Shown here piece by piece: positions 25,772 through 35,200 of a stretch of DNA of 64,000 nt. The notes below the pieces were generated by a model, which saw only the letters and a list, made by a program, of their open reading frames with translations, searched no databases and was not told where the DNA came from. Position 1 is the first letter of the stretch. The number at the start of each line of letters is the position of its first letter. The stretch spans positions 186,001 to 250,000 of the forward strand of contig CAWIOU010000023.1 of NCBI GenBank assembly GCA_963837805.1, in the 5' to 3' direction. This DNA is from Bog-756 sp963837805 (GTDB lineage Bacteria > Actinomycetota > Acidimicrobiia > Acidimicrobiales > RAAP-2). Both the position numbers and the translations under genes were made by a program.

Positions 25772-26307
25772 GGGGTAACGACCTGCTTCCTCTTCTCCGT
25801 CGCCTTCGCCGGCACGGCGGTGGCCGGGCCGGCCGATGGGGAGCCTCTTCCGTTGCGACGTGGTTCGGGGCCCCAGACGAACACCGTTCGGGCCCGGTCG
25901 ATGTCCGTGTAGGACAGCCGCCTCGTCCCGGCACCGTCATCCAACTCCAATTCGAAACCTGCGTCGTCGGCCGCCGTCAGCCGGCCGCGGAGCCTCCGCT
26001 CGCCGGGGACCTGGGGCCGGGTCTTGACCGACACCGTCTCCCCCACCGCCTTGGCGAAGTGCTCGGGGGTCCGCAGCGTCCGCTCCACGCCCGGGCTCGA
26101 GACCTCGAGCGAGTACTTCCCGGGGATCGGGTCGAGCTCGTCGAGCAGCTGGGACACTACCCGGTTGGCATCGGTCAGGGCCTGGAGGTCAACCCCGCCG
26201 GGGCGGTCCACCGTGACCAGGAGCACGCCGGACCGCAGCTCGACGTCCACCAGTTCGAGATCGGCGGCCGTGACCACCGGTCGAAGGGCGGCAAAGAGAT
26301 CGATCAT
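25768..26307 (-). CDS. rimP: Ribosome maturation factor RimP
   Basis: RimP acts early in 30S assembly. The 179-residue protein has the two-domain layout: VDVELRSGVLLVTVDRPGGV, then DANRVVSQLLDE and the family hallmark YSLEVSSPGVERTLRTPEHF near 78-97. A C-terminal small-barrel domain follows. The last 40 residues form a basic tail not found in all homologues. ATG 26307 has GGAGG eight bases upstream, so it opens the operon rimP-nusA-ylxR-infB-rbfA-truB-ribF. The promoter should lie in 26308-26410, but I could not choose a convincing -35/-10 pair. Confidence 0.93.
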   Translation of the reverse strand: MIDLFAALRPVVTAADLELVDVELRSGVLLVTVDRPGGVDLQALTDANRVVSQLLDELDPIPGKYSLEVSSPGVERTLRTPEHFAKAVGETVSVKTRPQVPGERRLRGRLTAADDAGFELELDDGAGTRRLSYTDIDRARTVFVWGPEPRRNGRGSPSAGPATAVPAKATEKRKQVVTP

Positions 26308-26410
26308 GTGGGCTGCCTCCTTCGTCTCGTCCGTGTGCTCGATGGTGAACGTCGTGTCTTTTCACCCTTGCTGATACCTATTCGTGCCCTCCATCGAAGC
26401 GTTCTGGACC

Positions 26411-26442
26411 AAAACAAAAGCGTGGGCTGTCCGCCCACGCTT
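26411..26442 (-). terminator. Intrinsic terminator after proS
   Basis: On the minus strand a 10-bp stem AAGCGTGGGC/GCCCACGCTT (26442-26433 with 26427-26418) closes a five-base loop. It is followed by TTGTTTT. This is a textbook intrinsic terminator placed between the proS stop (26624) and the rimP start (26307). It should end the long rpsB-to-proS transcript and separate it from the rimP operon. The rest of the gap 26308-26623 shows no gene. Confidence 0.85.
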
Positions 26443-26623
26443 CCAGCAGCGTCACCTCACTCCAACCGAACGGCAGACCAGAAAGTATAGCAGCGACCGC
26501 TCGGGCCTGTAAACGCCGTGACGTGCGATTTCACGGAATTCTGCCTGTGGACAACGTTTCCGTCGGACCCGCCGGCCGGGAACCGGGACGGTCCGGTGGC
26601 AACCTCCCGCCCGCCGGTTCGGG

Positions 26624-28333
26624 TCAGCCCCCGAGCAGGGCCTCCACCGGGGCGTCCACCGCCACCTCGCGCTCCTCGCCCGTGGTCCGCGACCGCCATT
26701 CAACGATGCCCCGGGCCAGCCCCTTCCCCCCCACCACCAGCCGGACCGGGATGCCCAGCAGGTCGGCATCGGCGAACTTGACCCCGGGGGACACGTCGCG
26801 GTCGTCGTAGAGGACCTCGACCCCGGCCCCGGCCAGCCGGTGGTAGAGCCGGTCGGCCGCCTCCGCCACCTCGGGTGAGCGGCCGGCCCCGAGCGCCGAC
26901 AGGTGCACCCCGAACGGTGCCACCTCGGACGGCCAGGCCAGTCCCCGGTCGTCGTGGTGCTCCTCGGCCACCACGGCCAGGAGCCGGCTGACCCCCATCC
27001 CGTAGCAGCCCATCGAGAAGATGGCCTCCTCGCCGTCCTCGGCCACGAAGCTCGATCCGGGCATCACCTCGGAGTACTTGTACCCCAGCTGGAAGGTGTG
27101 GGCGGCCTCCACCGACCTGACCAGCTCGACCTTCTCCCCGCAGTGCGGGCAGCGGTCGCCTGCGGAGACCTGGGCGAACGATCCCCACTCGTCGACGGTG
27201 AAGTCGCGGCCGAGGACGGCTCCGGTGATGTGGTGGTCCCGGCGGTTGGCACCCACGATCCACGGGCCGGGCCGGGCCACCTCGAGATCGGCCACCACCC
27301 TGATGCCCGACTCCTGCTGGCCGGCCGGGCCGATGTACCCCTTGGCCAGGGAGGGATAGGCCTCGAAGTCGGCGTCGTCGAAGAGCCGCCACCCCCCGGG
27401 GAGACGAGCCTCCCGCTCGCCCGGGACCACCAGCAGCGTGGGCCGCCCGTCACCGTCGAACACGGCCAAGCTCTTCAGGAAGTCGGAGGCGGTCACGCCC
27501 CGGTCGGCGAAGTAGGCGACCACGTCGGCGATCCCCGGCCGCCCCGGGGTCTCGTGCTCGGTCGCCGGTTCGGCCCCCGAGGTGTCGCCGGGCGGGCCGG
27601 CATCGGGGACGGCCCGGGTGGCCGCCTCGATGTTGGCGGCATAACCGCAGGACGGACAGGAGACGAAGTGGTCCTCGCCCACCACCGAGGGGACCATGAA
27701 CTCGTGGTTGACGTCCCCGCCGATGGCGCCCGAAGTCGCCTCCACCGGGACGGCATGGAGGTCGAGGCGGCTGAAGATCCGGAGGTAGGCGTCGTACACC
27801 TTCCGGTACGACTCCTGCATGGCCGCCTTGTCGACGTCGAACGAGTAGGCGTCGGCCATGATCAACTCGCGGGTCCGCAAGAGCCCGAAACGCGGCCGGG
27901 CCTCGTCGCGGAACTTGACCTGGATCTGGTACACGGTCAGGGGCAGTTGCCGGTACGAGTCGACGTCGGCGCCGACGGTCACTGTCGCCACCTCCTCGTG
28001 GGTGGGCCCGAGGACGAAGGTCCCGCCCCGCGCCTCCACGGTCATCGCCGGCAGCAGATCGCTTCCGAAGAGGGCGGCCCGGCCCGACTGCTCCCACAAT
28101 TCGATGGGATGGAGGACCGGCAGCAGCAGCTCCTGGCCGCCGGCGGCGTCGAGCTCCTCGCGGATCACCCGCTCCAATCGCTGCAGGACCCGGAGCCCGA
28201 GGGGCAGGAAGCTGTAGACACCGGACGCCAGCCGCCGGATGTACCCGGCCCGGATGAGCAGCTGGTGACTGGCCACCTCGGCGTCGGCCGGCGCCTCTCG
28301 CAGGGTGCGGACGAGGAGCTGGGACATGCGCAT
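26624..28333 (-). CDS. proS: Prolyl-tRNA synthetase
   Basis: ProRS charges tRNA-Pro with proline. The 569-residue protein is the bacterial type with the editing insertion. The class II core has motif 1 near 40-65 (RLASGVYSFLPLGLRVLQRL), motif 2 as FRDEARPRFGLLRTREL at about 136-152 and motif 3 as GMGVSRLLAV near 445. The YbaK-like INS domain lies about 225-385 and should clear mischarged alanine. A C-terminal anticodon-binding domain follows. It is the last gene of the rpsB cluster, before the terminator at 26411-26442. Confidence 0.95.
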   Translation of the reverse strand: MRMSQLLVRTLREAPADAEVASHQLLIRAGYIRRLASGVYSFLPLGLRVLQRLERVIREELDAAGGQELLLPVLHPIELWEQSGRAALFGSDLLPAMTVEARGGTFVLGPTHEEVATVTVGADVDSYRQLPLTVYQIQVKFRDEARPRFGLLRTRELIMADAYSFDVDKAAMQESYRKVYDAYLRIFSRLDLHAVPVEATSGAIGGDVNHEFMVPSVVGEDHFVSCPSCGYAANIEAATRAVPDAGPPGDTSGAEPATEHETPGRPGIADVVAYFADRGVTASDFLKSLAVFDGDGRPTLLVVPGEREARLPGGWRLFDDADFEAYPSLAKGYIGPAGQQESGIRVVADLEVARPGPWIVGANRRDHHITGAVLGRDFTVDEWGSFAQVSAGDRCPHCGEKVELVRSVEAAHTFQLGYKYSEVMPGSSFVAEDGEEAIFSMGCYGMGVSRLLAVVAEEHHDDRGLAWPSEVAPFGVHLSALGAGRSPEVAEAADRLYHRLAGAGVEVLYDDRDVSPGVKFADADLLGIPVRLVVGGKGLARGIVEWRSRTTGEEREVAVDAPVEALLGG

Positions 28334-28397
28334 GGTCGGCGATCCTACCGGCGGTCACCCACAGGCCCCGGACGGCACCGCTCGGCGGGCTCGGCCC

Positions 28398-29642
28398 TTA
28401 GGACTCCTGGTCGGGGCGGCCGAATTTCTTGCGGATCAGATCCACCTTCGTCTCCGACGCGTTGGCGTCGTCGCCCTTGGCATCGATCAGCGCCCGGCGG
28501 TCGGCCTCGGCCTCGGCCTCGGCCCCGGAGTCGGCGGCGGCCAGCCTGGCCTCGAAACCTTCGGCCACCAGCTTCTCCGCCTCGGCCACCAGGGCCTCCA
28601 CCATCTCGTCCTCGGGTACGACCCTGATGATCTTCCCCTTGATGAACAGGTGACCCCGCTTGCGGCCGGCGGCGATACCGAGGTCGGCCTCGCGCGCCTC
28701 GCCCGGGCCGTTGACCACGCAGCCCATGACGGCCACCTGGATGGGGAGGTTGCGGTCCTCGAGGGCGGCCTGGGCCGATTTGGCCACCGAGATCACGTCG
28801 ATCTCCGCCCGTCCGCAGCTGGGGCAGGCGATCAGGTCGAGGCCCTTGCGCTCACGGAGGCCCAACGCCTCGAGCAGCTGCCGCCCGGCGCGGGCCTCTT
28901 CGACGGGATCGGCGGTGAGCGAGTAGCGGATGGTGTCGCCGATGCCCTCGGCCAAAAGGGTGGCGATTCCGGCGGTGCCCTTGAGCAAACCGGCCGGGGG
29001 CGGGCCGGCCTCGGTCACCCCGAGGTGCAGCGGGTGGTCGAAGGTCTCCGAGGCCAGTCGGTAGGCCTCGATCATCAACGGGACCGACGAGGCCTTCACC
29101 GAGATCTTCACGTCGTCGAAGCCGACCTCGGCGAAGTAGGCCAGCTCCATGCGGGCCGACTCGACCAGGGCCTCGGGGGTGGCGCCCCCGAATCGCTTGT
29201 ACAGATCGGGGTGCAACGACCCGGCGTTGACCCCGATGCGGATGGGCACCCCCCGGTCCTTGGCCTCGGACGCCACCTCTTTGATCTCGACGGCCTTGCG
29301 CAGGTTGCCCGGGTTGAGCCGGAGGCCCTGCACACCGGCCTCCAGGGCGGCCAGGGCCATCTCGTGGTGGAAGTGGATGTCGGCGATGACGGGCACCGGC
29401 GATCGGGGCACGATCCGGGCCAGGCCCTCGGCGGCCGCCTCCTCGTTGCAGGTACACCGCACCAGGTCGGCGCCGGCGGCGGCCAGCGCGTAGATCTGGG
29501 CCAGGGTGGCCTCGGCATCGGCCGTCTTGGTGGTGGTCATCGACTGCACGGTGACCGGGGCGCCACCGCCGACGGCCACCCCGCCCACGTGGATCTGGCG
29601 GGTGGGCCGGCGCTCGGTGGTGGTCCAGGCCGTTCGTCCCAT
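28398..29642 (-). CDS. ispG: 4-hydroxy-3-methylbut-2-en-1-yl diphosphate synthase
   Basis: IspG (GcpE) is the [4Fe-4S] enzyme that turns MEcPP into HMBPP in the MEP isoprenoid pathway. The 414-residue protein has a TIM-barrel N-terminal half (PVTVQSMTTTKTAD, ADIHFH, RLNPGN, RIGVNAGSL). The cluster domain follows, with CPSCGR near 275 and MGCVVNGPGEA near 307 holding the Cys ligands and the Glu. A charged tail of about 40 residues extends beyond the usual end. Together with dxr two genes upstream it provides two steps of the same pathway. Confidence 0.95.
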   Translation of the reverse strand: MGRTAWTTTERRPTRQIHVGGVAVGGGAPVTVQSMTTTKTADAEATLAQIYALAAAGADLVRCTCNEEAAAEGLARIVPRSPVPVIADIHFHHEMALAALEAGVQGLRLNPGNLRKAVEIKEVASEAKDRGVPIRIGVNAGSLHPDLYKRFGGATPEALVESARMELAYFAEVGFDDVKISVKASSVPLMIEAYRLASETFDHPLHLGVTEAGPPPAGLLKGTAGIATLLAEGIGDTIRYSLTADPVEEARAGRQLLEALGLRERKGLDLIACPSCGRAEIDVISVAKSAQAALEDRNLPIQVAVMGCVVNGPGEAREADLGIAAGRKRGHLFIKGKIIRVVPEDEMVEALVAEAEKLVAEGFEARLAAADSGAEAEAEADRRALIDAKGDDANASETKVDLIRKKFGRPDQES

Positions 29643-29686
29643 GCCCCCATGCTAGGTGCGGGAGGGCTCCGACCGGCTGCGGAGGC

Positions 29687-31027
29687 TCACCCGAACGGGT
29701 TGGCCACCGGGTGGAGGATGTCGGTCAGGAGGGCGGGCACGACCAGGATGGCCAGGAACATGAGCATCAGCCATGTGAACGGCATCAGCTTGGCCACGTC
29801 GGCGTGGTACATGACCCGGCGGCGCCCGGTCCGGATCTTCTCGTAGACGGCGATGGCCACGTGGCCCCCGTCGAGCGGCAGCATCGGGAACAGGTTGAAG
29901 ATCCCGAAGAAGACGTTGATGATGATCAGGATCCAGAGGAACTGCCCGATCCCGGCCTGGGCCGCGTCGGTCGCCGTCTGCACGACGCCGACCACCGAGA
30001 GGGGACGGGTGCCGTTGGTCTCGGCCTGGTCGGCCGCCTTGGCACTGGACACCTGGTTGAACCGTTGGGCGATGCCGTTGGGCGAGAAGAGATGGCCCAC
30101 CCCCACCACCGATGCCCACATGAAGTGCCCGAGCTGCGCACCGGCCGAACCCACGGCCGGAAGGGGCGCCGTCCGCTGGGTGGGCTCACCCAGGCTGACC
30201 CCGATGATGCCGAACGGGGCCGAACCCTTGGGGGCCACCATCCCCTTCTCGGGGCTGGTCCGCCCGTTGGCGGGGGTGACGGTCAGGGTCCGGAGGTGCC
30301 CGTCCCGGTCGACGACCACGGTCACCGGCGTGCCGGGGTGGTTGCGGATGGCGTCGGTGAGGACGTTGACGTTGCTGCCGACCGCCTTCCCGTCCACCGA
30401 CACGACCACGTCCCCGGGGCGCACCCCGCCCACCTGGGCCGGCCCGGGTCTCCCCCCGACCGGGAGCACCCCCTGGAAATCGACCTGGTTGGCGTTGGGT
30501 ATCCCGATGAAGCTCAGCAGGGCCCACAGCAGGAGGAACGCCATCAGGAAGTGCATGGCCGATCCGGCCACGGCCACCAGCAGGCGGGCATGGAAGGGCT
30601 TGTCCCGGTAGAGCCGGCCCTCGTCGGCGGGATCGACCTCCTCCAGATTGGTCATCCCGGGGATCTTCACGTAGCCGCCGAGGGGCAGGGCCTTGATCCC
30701 GTATTCGGTCTCGCCCCGCCGGAAGGACCACAGGCGGGGCCCGAAACCCACGAAGTACTCGGTCACCTTCATGCCACCGTGTTTGGCCGCCAGGAAGTGA
30801 CCGAGCTCGTGGATCATGACGATGGCGATGATGCAGAGGATGACCAGCAGCAGGTCGAGGTGGCCGGTGGCGGCGCCCAGGGCCACGATCACGGCGATGG
30901 CGGCCACCAGCTCGGTGGCCAGTCGCCGGGGCGACTTCTCGCCGGCCGCCGCCGCCCCGGCCGCCGGCGGCTCAGGTTCGGGGCCGGCACCTTCGTGGAC
31001 GGGGGGGCGGAGGTCGGTGGTGCTCAC
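29687..31027 (-). CDS. rseP: Site-2 protease, M50 family (RseP-like)
   Basis: This intramembrane zinc metalloprotease cleaves membrane-bound regulators such as anti-sigma factors. The 446-residue protein has HELGH (73-77) in the first core helix and FPMLPLDGGH near 380-390 supplying the Asp ligand. One PDZ domain lies between (PGDVVVSVDGKAVGS). The N-terminal 40 residues are a Pro/Ala-rich cytoplasmic extension. GTG 31027 is chosen because it overlaps the dxr stop (GTGA) and the frame upstream is dxr's antiphase. The dxr-rseP-ispG order is a familiar actinobacterial arrangement. Confidence 0.93.
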   Translation of the reverse strand: MSTTDLRPPVHEGAGPEPEPPAAGAAAAGEKSPRRLATELVAAIAVIVALGAATGHLDLLLVILCIIAIVMIHELGHFLAAKHGGMKVTEYFVGFGPRLWSFRRGETEYGIKALPLGGYVKIPGMTNLEEVDPADEGRLYRDKPFHARLLVAVAGSAMHFLMAFLLLWALLSFIGIPNANQVDFQGVLPVGGRPGPAQVGGVRPGDVVVSVDGKAVGSNVNVLTDAIRNHPGTPVTVVVDRDGHLRTLTVTPANGRTSPEKGMVAPKGSAPFGIIGVSLGEPTQRTAPLPAVGSAGAQLGHFMWASVVGVGHLFSPNGIAQRFNQVSSAKAADQAETNGTRPLSVVGVVQTATDAAQAGIGQFLWILIIINVFFGIFNLFPMLPLDGGHVAIAVYEKIRTGRRRVMYHADVAKLMPFTWLMLMFLAILVVPALLTDILHPVANPFG

Positions 31028-32283
31028 GCCGCCGCCTCCCGGCCCCGCACGGCAGCGTCGGCCACCCGGCGGGCGGTGGCGTCGGCGTCGAGCACGTCCT
31101 CGATCCGGCGTGTCGGGGCCGGGCCGCCAGCCGGCGTCGACGGCTCGTACCGGTCGAGCGTGCTCTCGACCACGTCGGCGATGGCCTGCCACGAGATGCG
31201 GCCGTCGAGGAATCCGGCCACGGCCACCTCGTTGGCGGCGCTGAGCCAGGCCGGGGCCAGGTCGCCGGCCCGTCCGGCCCGGTAGGCCAGGTCCAGACAC
31301 CGGAACACCGACCGGTCGGGTGGCTCGAACTCGAGCACGGCCAGCTCGGCCCAGTCGATGGCCCCGAAGGGGATGCCGAGCCGGTCCGGGTAGGCCAGCG
31401 CGTAGCCGATGGGTAGCCGCATGTCGGGCATGGACAGCTGGGCGATCACCGCCCCGTCGGTGTACTCCACCATGGAGTGGATGACCGACTGGGGGTGGAC
31501 GACCACGTCGATGGCGTCGTAGGGGATGCCGAAGAGCTCGTGGGCCTCGATGACCTCGAGGCCCTTGTTCATCAGGGTGGACGAGTCGACGGTGATCTTG
31601 GGTCCCATCGACCAGGTCGGGTGGGCCAACGCCTCCTCCACTCCGACGGTGGCCAACTGCTCGCCGGTCCAGCCCCGGAACGGCCCGCCCGAGGCGGTCA
31701 GCAGCAGACGTCGCACATCGTCGACCCGGCCGGCACGGAGGCACTGGTGGACGGCGCAGTGCTCGGAGTCGACGGGGATGAGCTCGGCACCCGGCGTGGT
31801 CCTGGCCCGCTGCACCACGGGGGCGCCGGCGATGATCGACTCCTTGTTGGCCAGGGCCAGCCGGCGACCGGACTCGAGGGCGGCCAGGGTCACGGTCAAT
31901 CCGGCAAAGCCCACCACCCCGTTGACGGCCACATCGGCCACCGTGGCGATGGCGGCCAGACCCTCGGTGCCCACCACCACCTCGATGCCGGGGGGCAGGG
32001 ACCGCTCCAACTCGACGGCCGAGTCCTTGTCCCCGATGGCCACCATCTCGGGACCCAGGCGGCGGGCCTGGGCGGCCAGTGCCTCGACCGAGCGATGGGC
32101 CCCGAGGGCCAGCACCCGGAACCGCTCGGGCGCACCTTCGATGACCTCGAGGGCCTGGGTCCCGATGGAGCCGGTCGATCCGACCAGGCTGACCGTCACC
32201 GGGGCCCGGGACGAAGCGGCGATCGGAGACGCCCCGGCGACCGCTGAACCGGGCGGATGGGGCCGGTGGGCCGAGGTCTCCAT
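31024..32283 (-). CDS. dxr: 1-deoxy-D-xylulose 5-phosphate reductoisomerase
   Basis: Dxr converts DXP to MEP with NADPH, the committed step of the MEP pathway. The 419-residue protein has the nucleotide-binding GSTGSIG (35-41), LANKES, the metal-binding VDSEH, and SSTLMNKGLEVIEAH with the active-site loop. NEVAVAGFL lies near the C-terminal domain. ATG 32283 gives about 30 residues before the first strand, slightly longer than usual. It lies 20 bases after cdsA and overlaps rseP by four bases. Confidence 0.95.
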   Translation of the reverse strand: METSAHRPHPPGSAVAGASPIAASSRAPVTVSLVGSTGSIGTQALEVIEGAPERFRVLALGAHRSVEALAAQARRLGPEMVAIGDKDSAVELERSLPPGIEVVVGTEGLAAIATVADVAVNGVVGFAGLTVTLAALESGRRLALANKESIIAGAPVVQRARTTPGAELIPVDSEHCAVHQCLRAGRVDDVRRLLLTASGGPFRGWTGEQLATVGVEEALAHPTWSMGPKITVDSSTLMNKGLEVIEAHELFGIPYDAIDVVVHPQSVIHSMVEYTDGAVIAQLSMPDMRLPIGYALAYPDRLGIPFGAIDWAELAVLEFEPPDRSVFRCLDLAYRAGRAGDLAPAWLSAANEVAVAGFLDGRISWQAIADVVESTLDRYEPSTPAGGPAPTRRIEDVLDADATARRVADAAVRGREAAA

Positions 32284-32303
32284 ACCTCTAGCCTGCCCGA
32301 AGT

Positions 32304-34520
32304 TCAGCCAATATTCAGGGCGCGGACCAGGTAGTAGGTGGCCGGGAGCACGAACAACAGGGCGTCGACCCGGTCGAGGATGCCGCCGTGGCCGGGGAGC
32401 AGGGTGCCCATGTCCTTCAGCCGCAGGTCGCGCTTGAGCAGCGACTCGCACAGGTCGCCGATGGGGGCGACCACGGCCACCACCACGCCCAGGAGGGCGG
32501 CATTGGCCGGTGTCCACGGATGGATGTCCCCGACGATGACCGTCGAGGCCAGGATCGAGAAGAGCGCGCCGCCGACCAGGCCCTCCCAGGTCTTGTTGGG
32601 ACTGATGGTCGGGGCCAGGGGGTGGCGTCCCATGCCCCCGCCGATGACCAGGGCGCCGACGTCGTTGGCCACCGTGGCGATGATCGCCCCGAGGAGGAAG
32701 GCGATGCCGTGGCGATCGGGGAACAGCGACGGTGAGAGGAGCAGCCCGGCGTAGGAGCCGAGGAGGGAGACCCACCCGACGGTCAGCAGGGTCGCCGCCG
32801 TCCCGGCGACGGGCGAGCCCCGTTCGATCCCGAACAGGTACCAGAGGAGGGTGAAGGCGGAGATCAGCACCAGCACCAGGGGGACGGCGGCGACCCCTTT
32901 GCTGTAGGCGCCGACCATTAGGGAGATGGTCCCGACCAGTCCGAGCAGCGTGGCCGGGTGATAGCCGGCCCGGCGGAGCACCCCGAAGGACTCCCCCGCC
33001 GCGAAGGTGACCACGACCAGGCACAGCACAAGCGAGGCGACCGTGCCCGCCTTGAAGGCCAGGAGGGCGATGATGGCGACGGCGATGCCGGTGCCGACCC
33101 GGAGGCCGATCGAGCTCCCCCGGTCCGAGGAGCTCGTCCCCGGTCCGCCCGGATCCGGCGTCGAGCGCCTGGCCCTCCGGGCCGGCGGTCCCCCACCGGT
33201 CGGTTCGCTGCCCACGGTGGCCACCGCACCCGCACCGGAACCGCCTTCGGAGCGGTCCGACGAGGACCACCTCCTCGGGCGGCGACGGGGCACCCCGGCG
33301 GCCACCGCGGCGGTGGCGGCAATGTCCACGCTGTCAGACACCGGCCGCGACCAGTCGGAAGCCGGATCGGTGCCGTCGGTGCCCTGGGGATCGCCTTCAC
33401 GCTGGGCACTCCGGTCGGCGGCGGCCAGTCCGACCACCCCACCTCGCTTGAGACCGACGCCGGGAACATCGGTCACCGATGCCCCCGGCGGTTCGGCGGC
33501 CAGCGGGGTGTCGGTGACCACATCGACGTCGTCGGGGCGCTTGGCCCGCATCCGCGCCGGCAGCAGACCGTTGCGGCGGGCCCGTCCGGCCCGGGCTCCG
33601 CCGGTCGGGCGAGGCTTCGTCGATTCGAACAGCTCCTCGCCGTCGGCGTCGTCGGAGGCGAACGGGTCGGGGTCGCCGTCACCGTCGCCCGGGACCCCGG
33701 CCGCCTTCATGCCCCCGGCCGCTCCGGCGCCGGCCACGGCGGCCGCCCCGGCGCCGGCCGCCGGGCCCAGGGGCGACGACACCGGCGAGGGGTCGCCGAC
33801 CAGAGGCAGCTCAGCCGCCGGGCTGCTCCCGGCGGTGCGCTCCCCTTCGTCCTCGGAGACGGGCGAGACGACCTGGGTCGGCTCGGTGATGGGGACGACG
33901 GTCGAGAACTCGTCGTCATCCCCCATCCCACTGTCGTGGGACCGACTCGGGCTGGCGGCTCCCGGCCGCACAGAATCGAGGTCGAACTCCCACGGTCGCC
34001 GGTCGGCGTCGGTGCTGTCGGTTTCGTCGAGCGAGCCCAGGGCCACCTTGTCGTCGCCGAACATGGCCGGTTCGAACTCCTCGTCATGGGCCGTCCAATC
34101 GGCGTCCTCCTCCCGCCACGTCGGCGCGCCGATCCCCGACCCCGAGCCCTCGTCGCCGGCATCGCGGGAGAGCACGGCCGGAACCTGACCGGTGGGGGGT
34201 TCGGTCCAGTGGGGCAACTCGGTCGGCGCGCCGGTGCTGGGCACCGCGGTCTGGCCCGGGTTGACCGGATGGACGGCCGGGACACTCGAGTCGGCCTCGG
34301 CCGGTTCGTCGGTCAGTCGGACCTGGGGCTGTCCGAACGGATCGGCGTCCGCCTCATCCGCTTGGCGGGACACGGTGGGAACCACCGCGGTGCTCTCGCC
34401 GGCCGGCTCGGCACCGACGATCCTGACCCGGTCGGTGGCCGGTCCGGTCGATTCTGGACGCGGCGCGGCACGGTCGGCCCCGGTCGCATCATCCTCTGTC
34501 CGGTCAGGGACGTCATCCAC
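32304..34520 (-). CDS. cdsA: Phosphatidate cytidylyltransferase with very long N-terminal extension
   Basis: CdsA makes CDP-diacylglycerol from phosphatidate and CTP. Only the last 273 or so of 738 residues form the enzyme: about eight membrane helices, SPNKTWEGLVGGALFS, and the signature APIGDLCESLLKRDLRLKDM with LPGHGGILDRVDAL. The preceding 465 residues are acidic, Ser/Thr/Pro-rich and low complexity, ending in basic clusters (RRRPRRW, RRARRST) just before the membrane. The GTG start at 34520 has GGGAGG 11 bases upstream. The frame is open and coding-like throughout, so the extension seems real. Its role is unknown. Confidence 0.88.
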   Translation of the reverse strand: MDDVPDRTEDDATGADRAAPRPESTGPATDRVRIVGAEPAGESTAVVPTVSRQADEADADPFGQPQVRLTDEPAEADSSVPAVHPVNPGQTAVPSTGAPTELPHWTEPPTGQVPAVLSRDAGDEGSGSGIGAPTWREEDADWTAHDEEFEPAMFGDDKVALGSLDETDSTDADRRPWEFDLDSVRPGAASPSRSHDSGMGDDDEFSTVVPITEPTQVVSPVSEDEGERTAGSSPAAELPLVGDPSPVSSPLGPAAGAGAAAVAGAGAAGGMKAAGVPGDGDGDPDPFASDDADGEELFESTKPRPTGGARAGRARRNGLLPARMRAKRPDDVDVVTDTPLAAEPPGASVTDVPGVGLKRGGVVGLAAADRSAQREGDPQGTDGTDPASDWSRPVSDSVDIAATAAVAAGVPRRRPRRWSSSDRSEGGSGAGAVATVGSEPTGGGPPARRARRSTPDPGGPGTSSSDRGSSIGLRVGTGIAVAIIALLAFKAGTVASLVLCLVVVTFAAGESFGVLRRAGYHPATLLGLVGTISLMVGAYSKGVAAVPLVLVLISAFTLLWYLFGIERGSPVAGTAATLLTVGWVSLLGSYAGLLLSPSLFPDRHGIAFLLGAIIATVANDVGALVIGGGMGRHPLAPTISPNKTWEGLVGGALFSILASTVIVGDIHPWTPANAALLGVVVAVVAPIGDLCESLLKRDLRLKDMGTLLPGHGGILDRVDALLFVLPATYYLVRALNIG

Positions 34521-34569
34521 GTCGGTTGTTTCCTCCCGTCAGCCGGGCCGGGCACGGCCCAGCCAGGCG

Positions 34570-35139
34570 TCAGATCTCGAGGAGCTCCTGCTCCTTGTGG
34601 GCCAGCAGCTTGTCGATGCCAGCCACCTGGTCATGGGTAATCCTGTCGAGGTCCTTCTCCACCCGCTCGAGCTCGTCGGTCGAGAGATCCCCCTCCTTCT
34701 GCATGGTGTCGAGCTCGTGGCGGGCCGCCCGCCGGGCGTTCCTCACCGCCACCCGACCGTCCTCGGCCTTGGCCTTGACCACCTTCACCAGCTCTTTCCG
34801 ACGCTGCTCGGTCGGCACCGGGAAGGACAGGCGGATGACGTTACCGTCGTTCGACGGGGTGATCCCGAGATCGGATCCCTGCAGCGCCTTGTCGATGGCG
34901 GCCAGTGATCCCTTGTCGTAGGGCGACACCACCAGCAGCCGGGCCTCGGGCACGCTGAACCCGGCCATCTGGCGGAGCTCGGTCTCGGCACCGTAGTAGT
35001 CGACCTTCAGGTGCTCGACCAACGCCGGAGTGGCCCGGCCGGTCCTGATGGCCCCGAACTCCGACTGGACGTGGTCGACTGCCTTGGACATGTGGTCCTT
35101 GGCTTCAGAGACCACCAGCGCGATCAGGTCGTCATCCAT
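34570..35139 (-). CDS. frr: Ribosome recycling factor
   Basis: RRF splits post-termination ribosomes together with EF-G. The 189-residue protein has the usual length and motifs: FGAIRTGRATPALVEHLKVDYYGAETEL (start of domain I and the hinge), ARLLVVSPYDKGSLAAIDKAL, and RKELVKVVKAKAEDGRVAVRNARR. ATG 35139 (MDDDLIALVV) is preferred to the in-frame ATG at 35175, which would add 12 atypical residues. It is 61 bases from pyrH and 49 bases before cdsA. Confidence 0.95.
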   Translation of the reverse strand: MDDDLIALVVSEAKDHMSKAVDHVQSEFGAIRTGRATPALVEHLKVDYYGAETELRQMAGFSVPEARLLVVSPYDKGSLAAIDKALQGSDLGITPSNDGNVIRLSFPVPTEQRRKELVKVVKAKAEDGRVAVRNARRAARHELDTMQKEGDLSTDELERVEKDLDRITHDQVAGIDKLLAHKEQELLEI

Positions 35140-35200
35140 TAGCGAACCAGCGTAGCCAGCGGGGTCAGGCCCCACCCAGGCAAGTGCGCCACCTGGTAGT

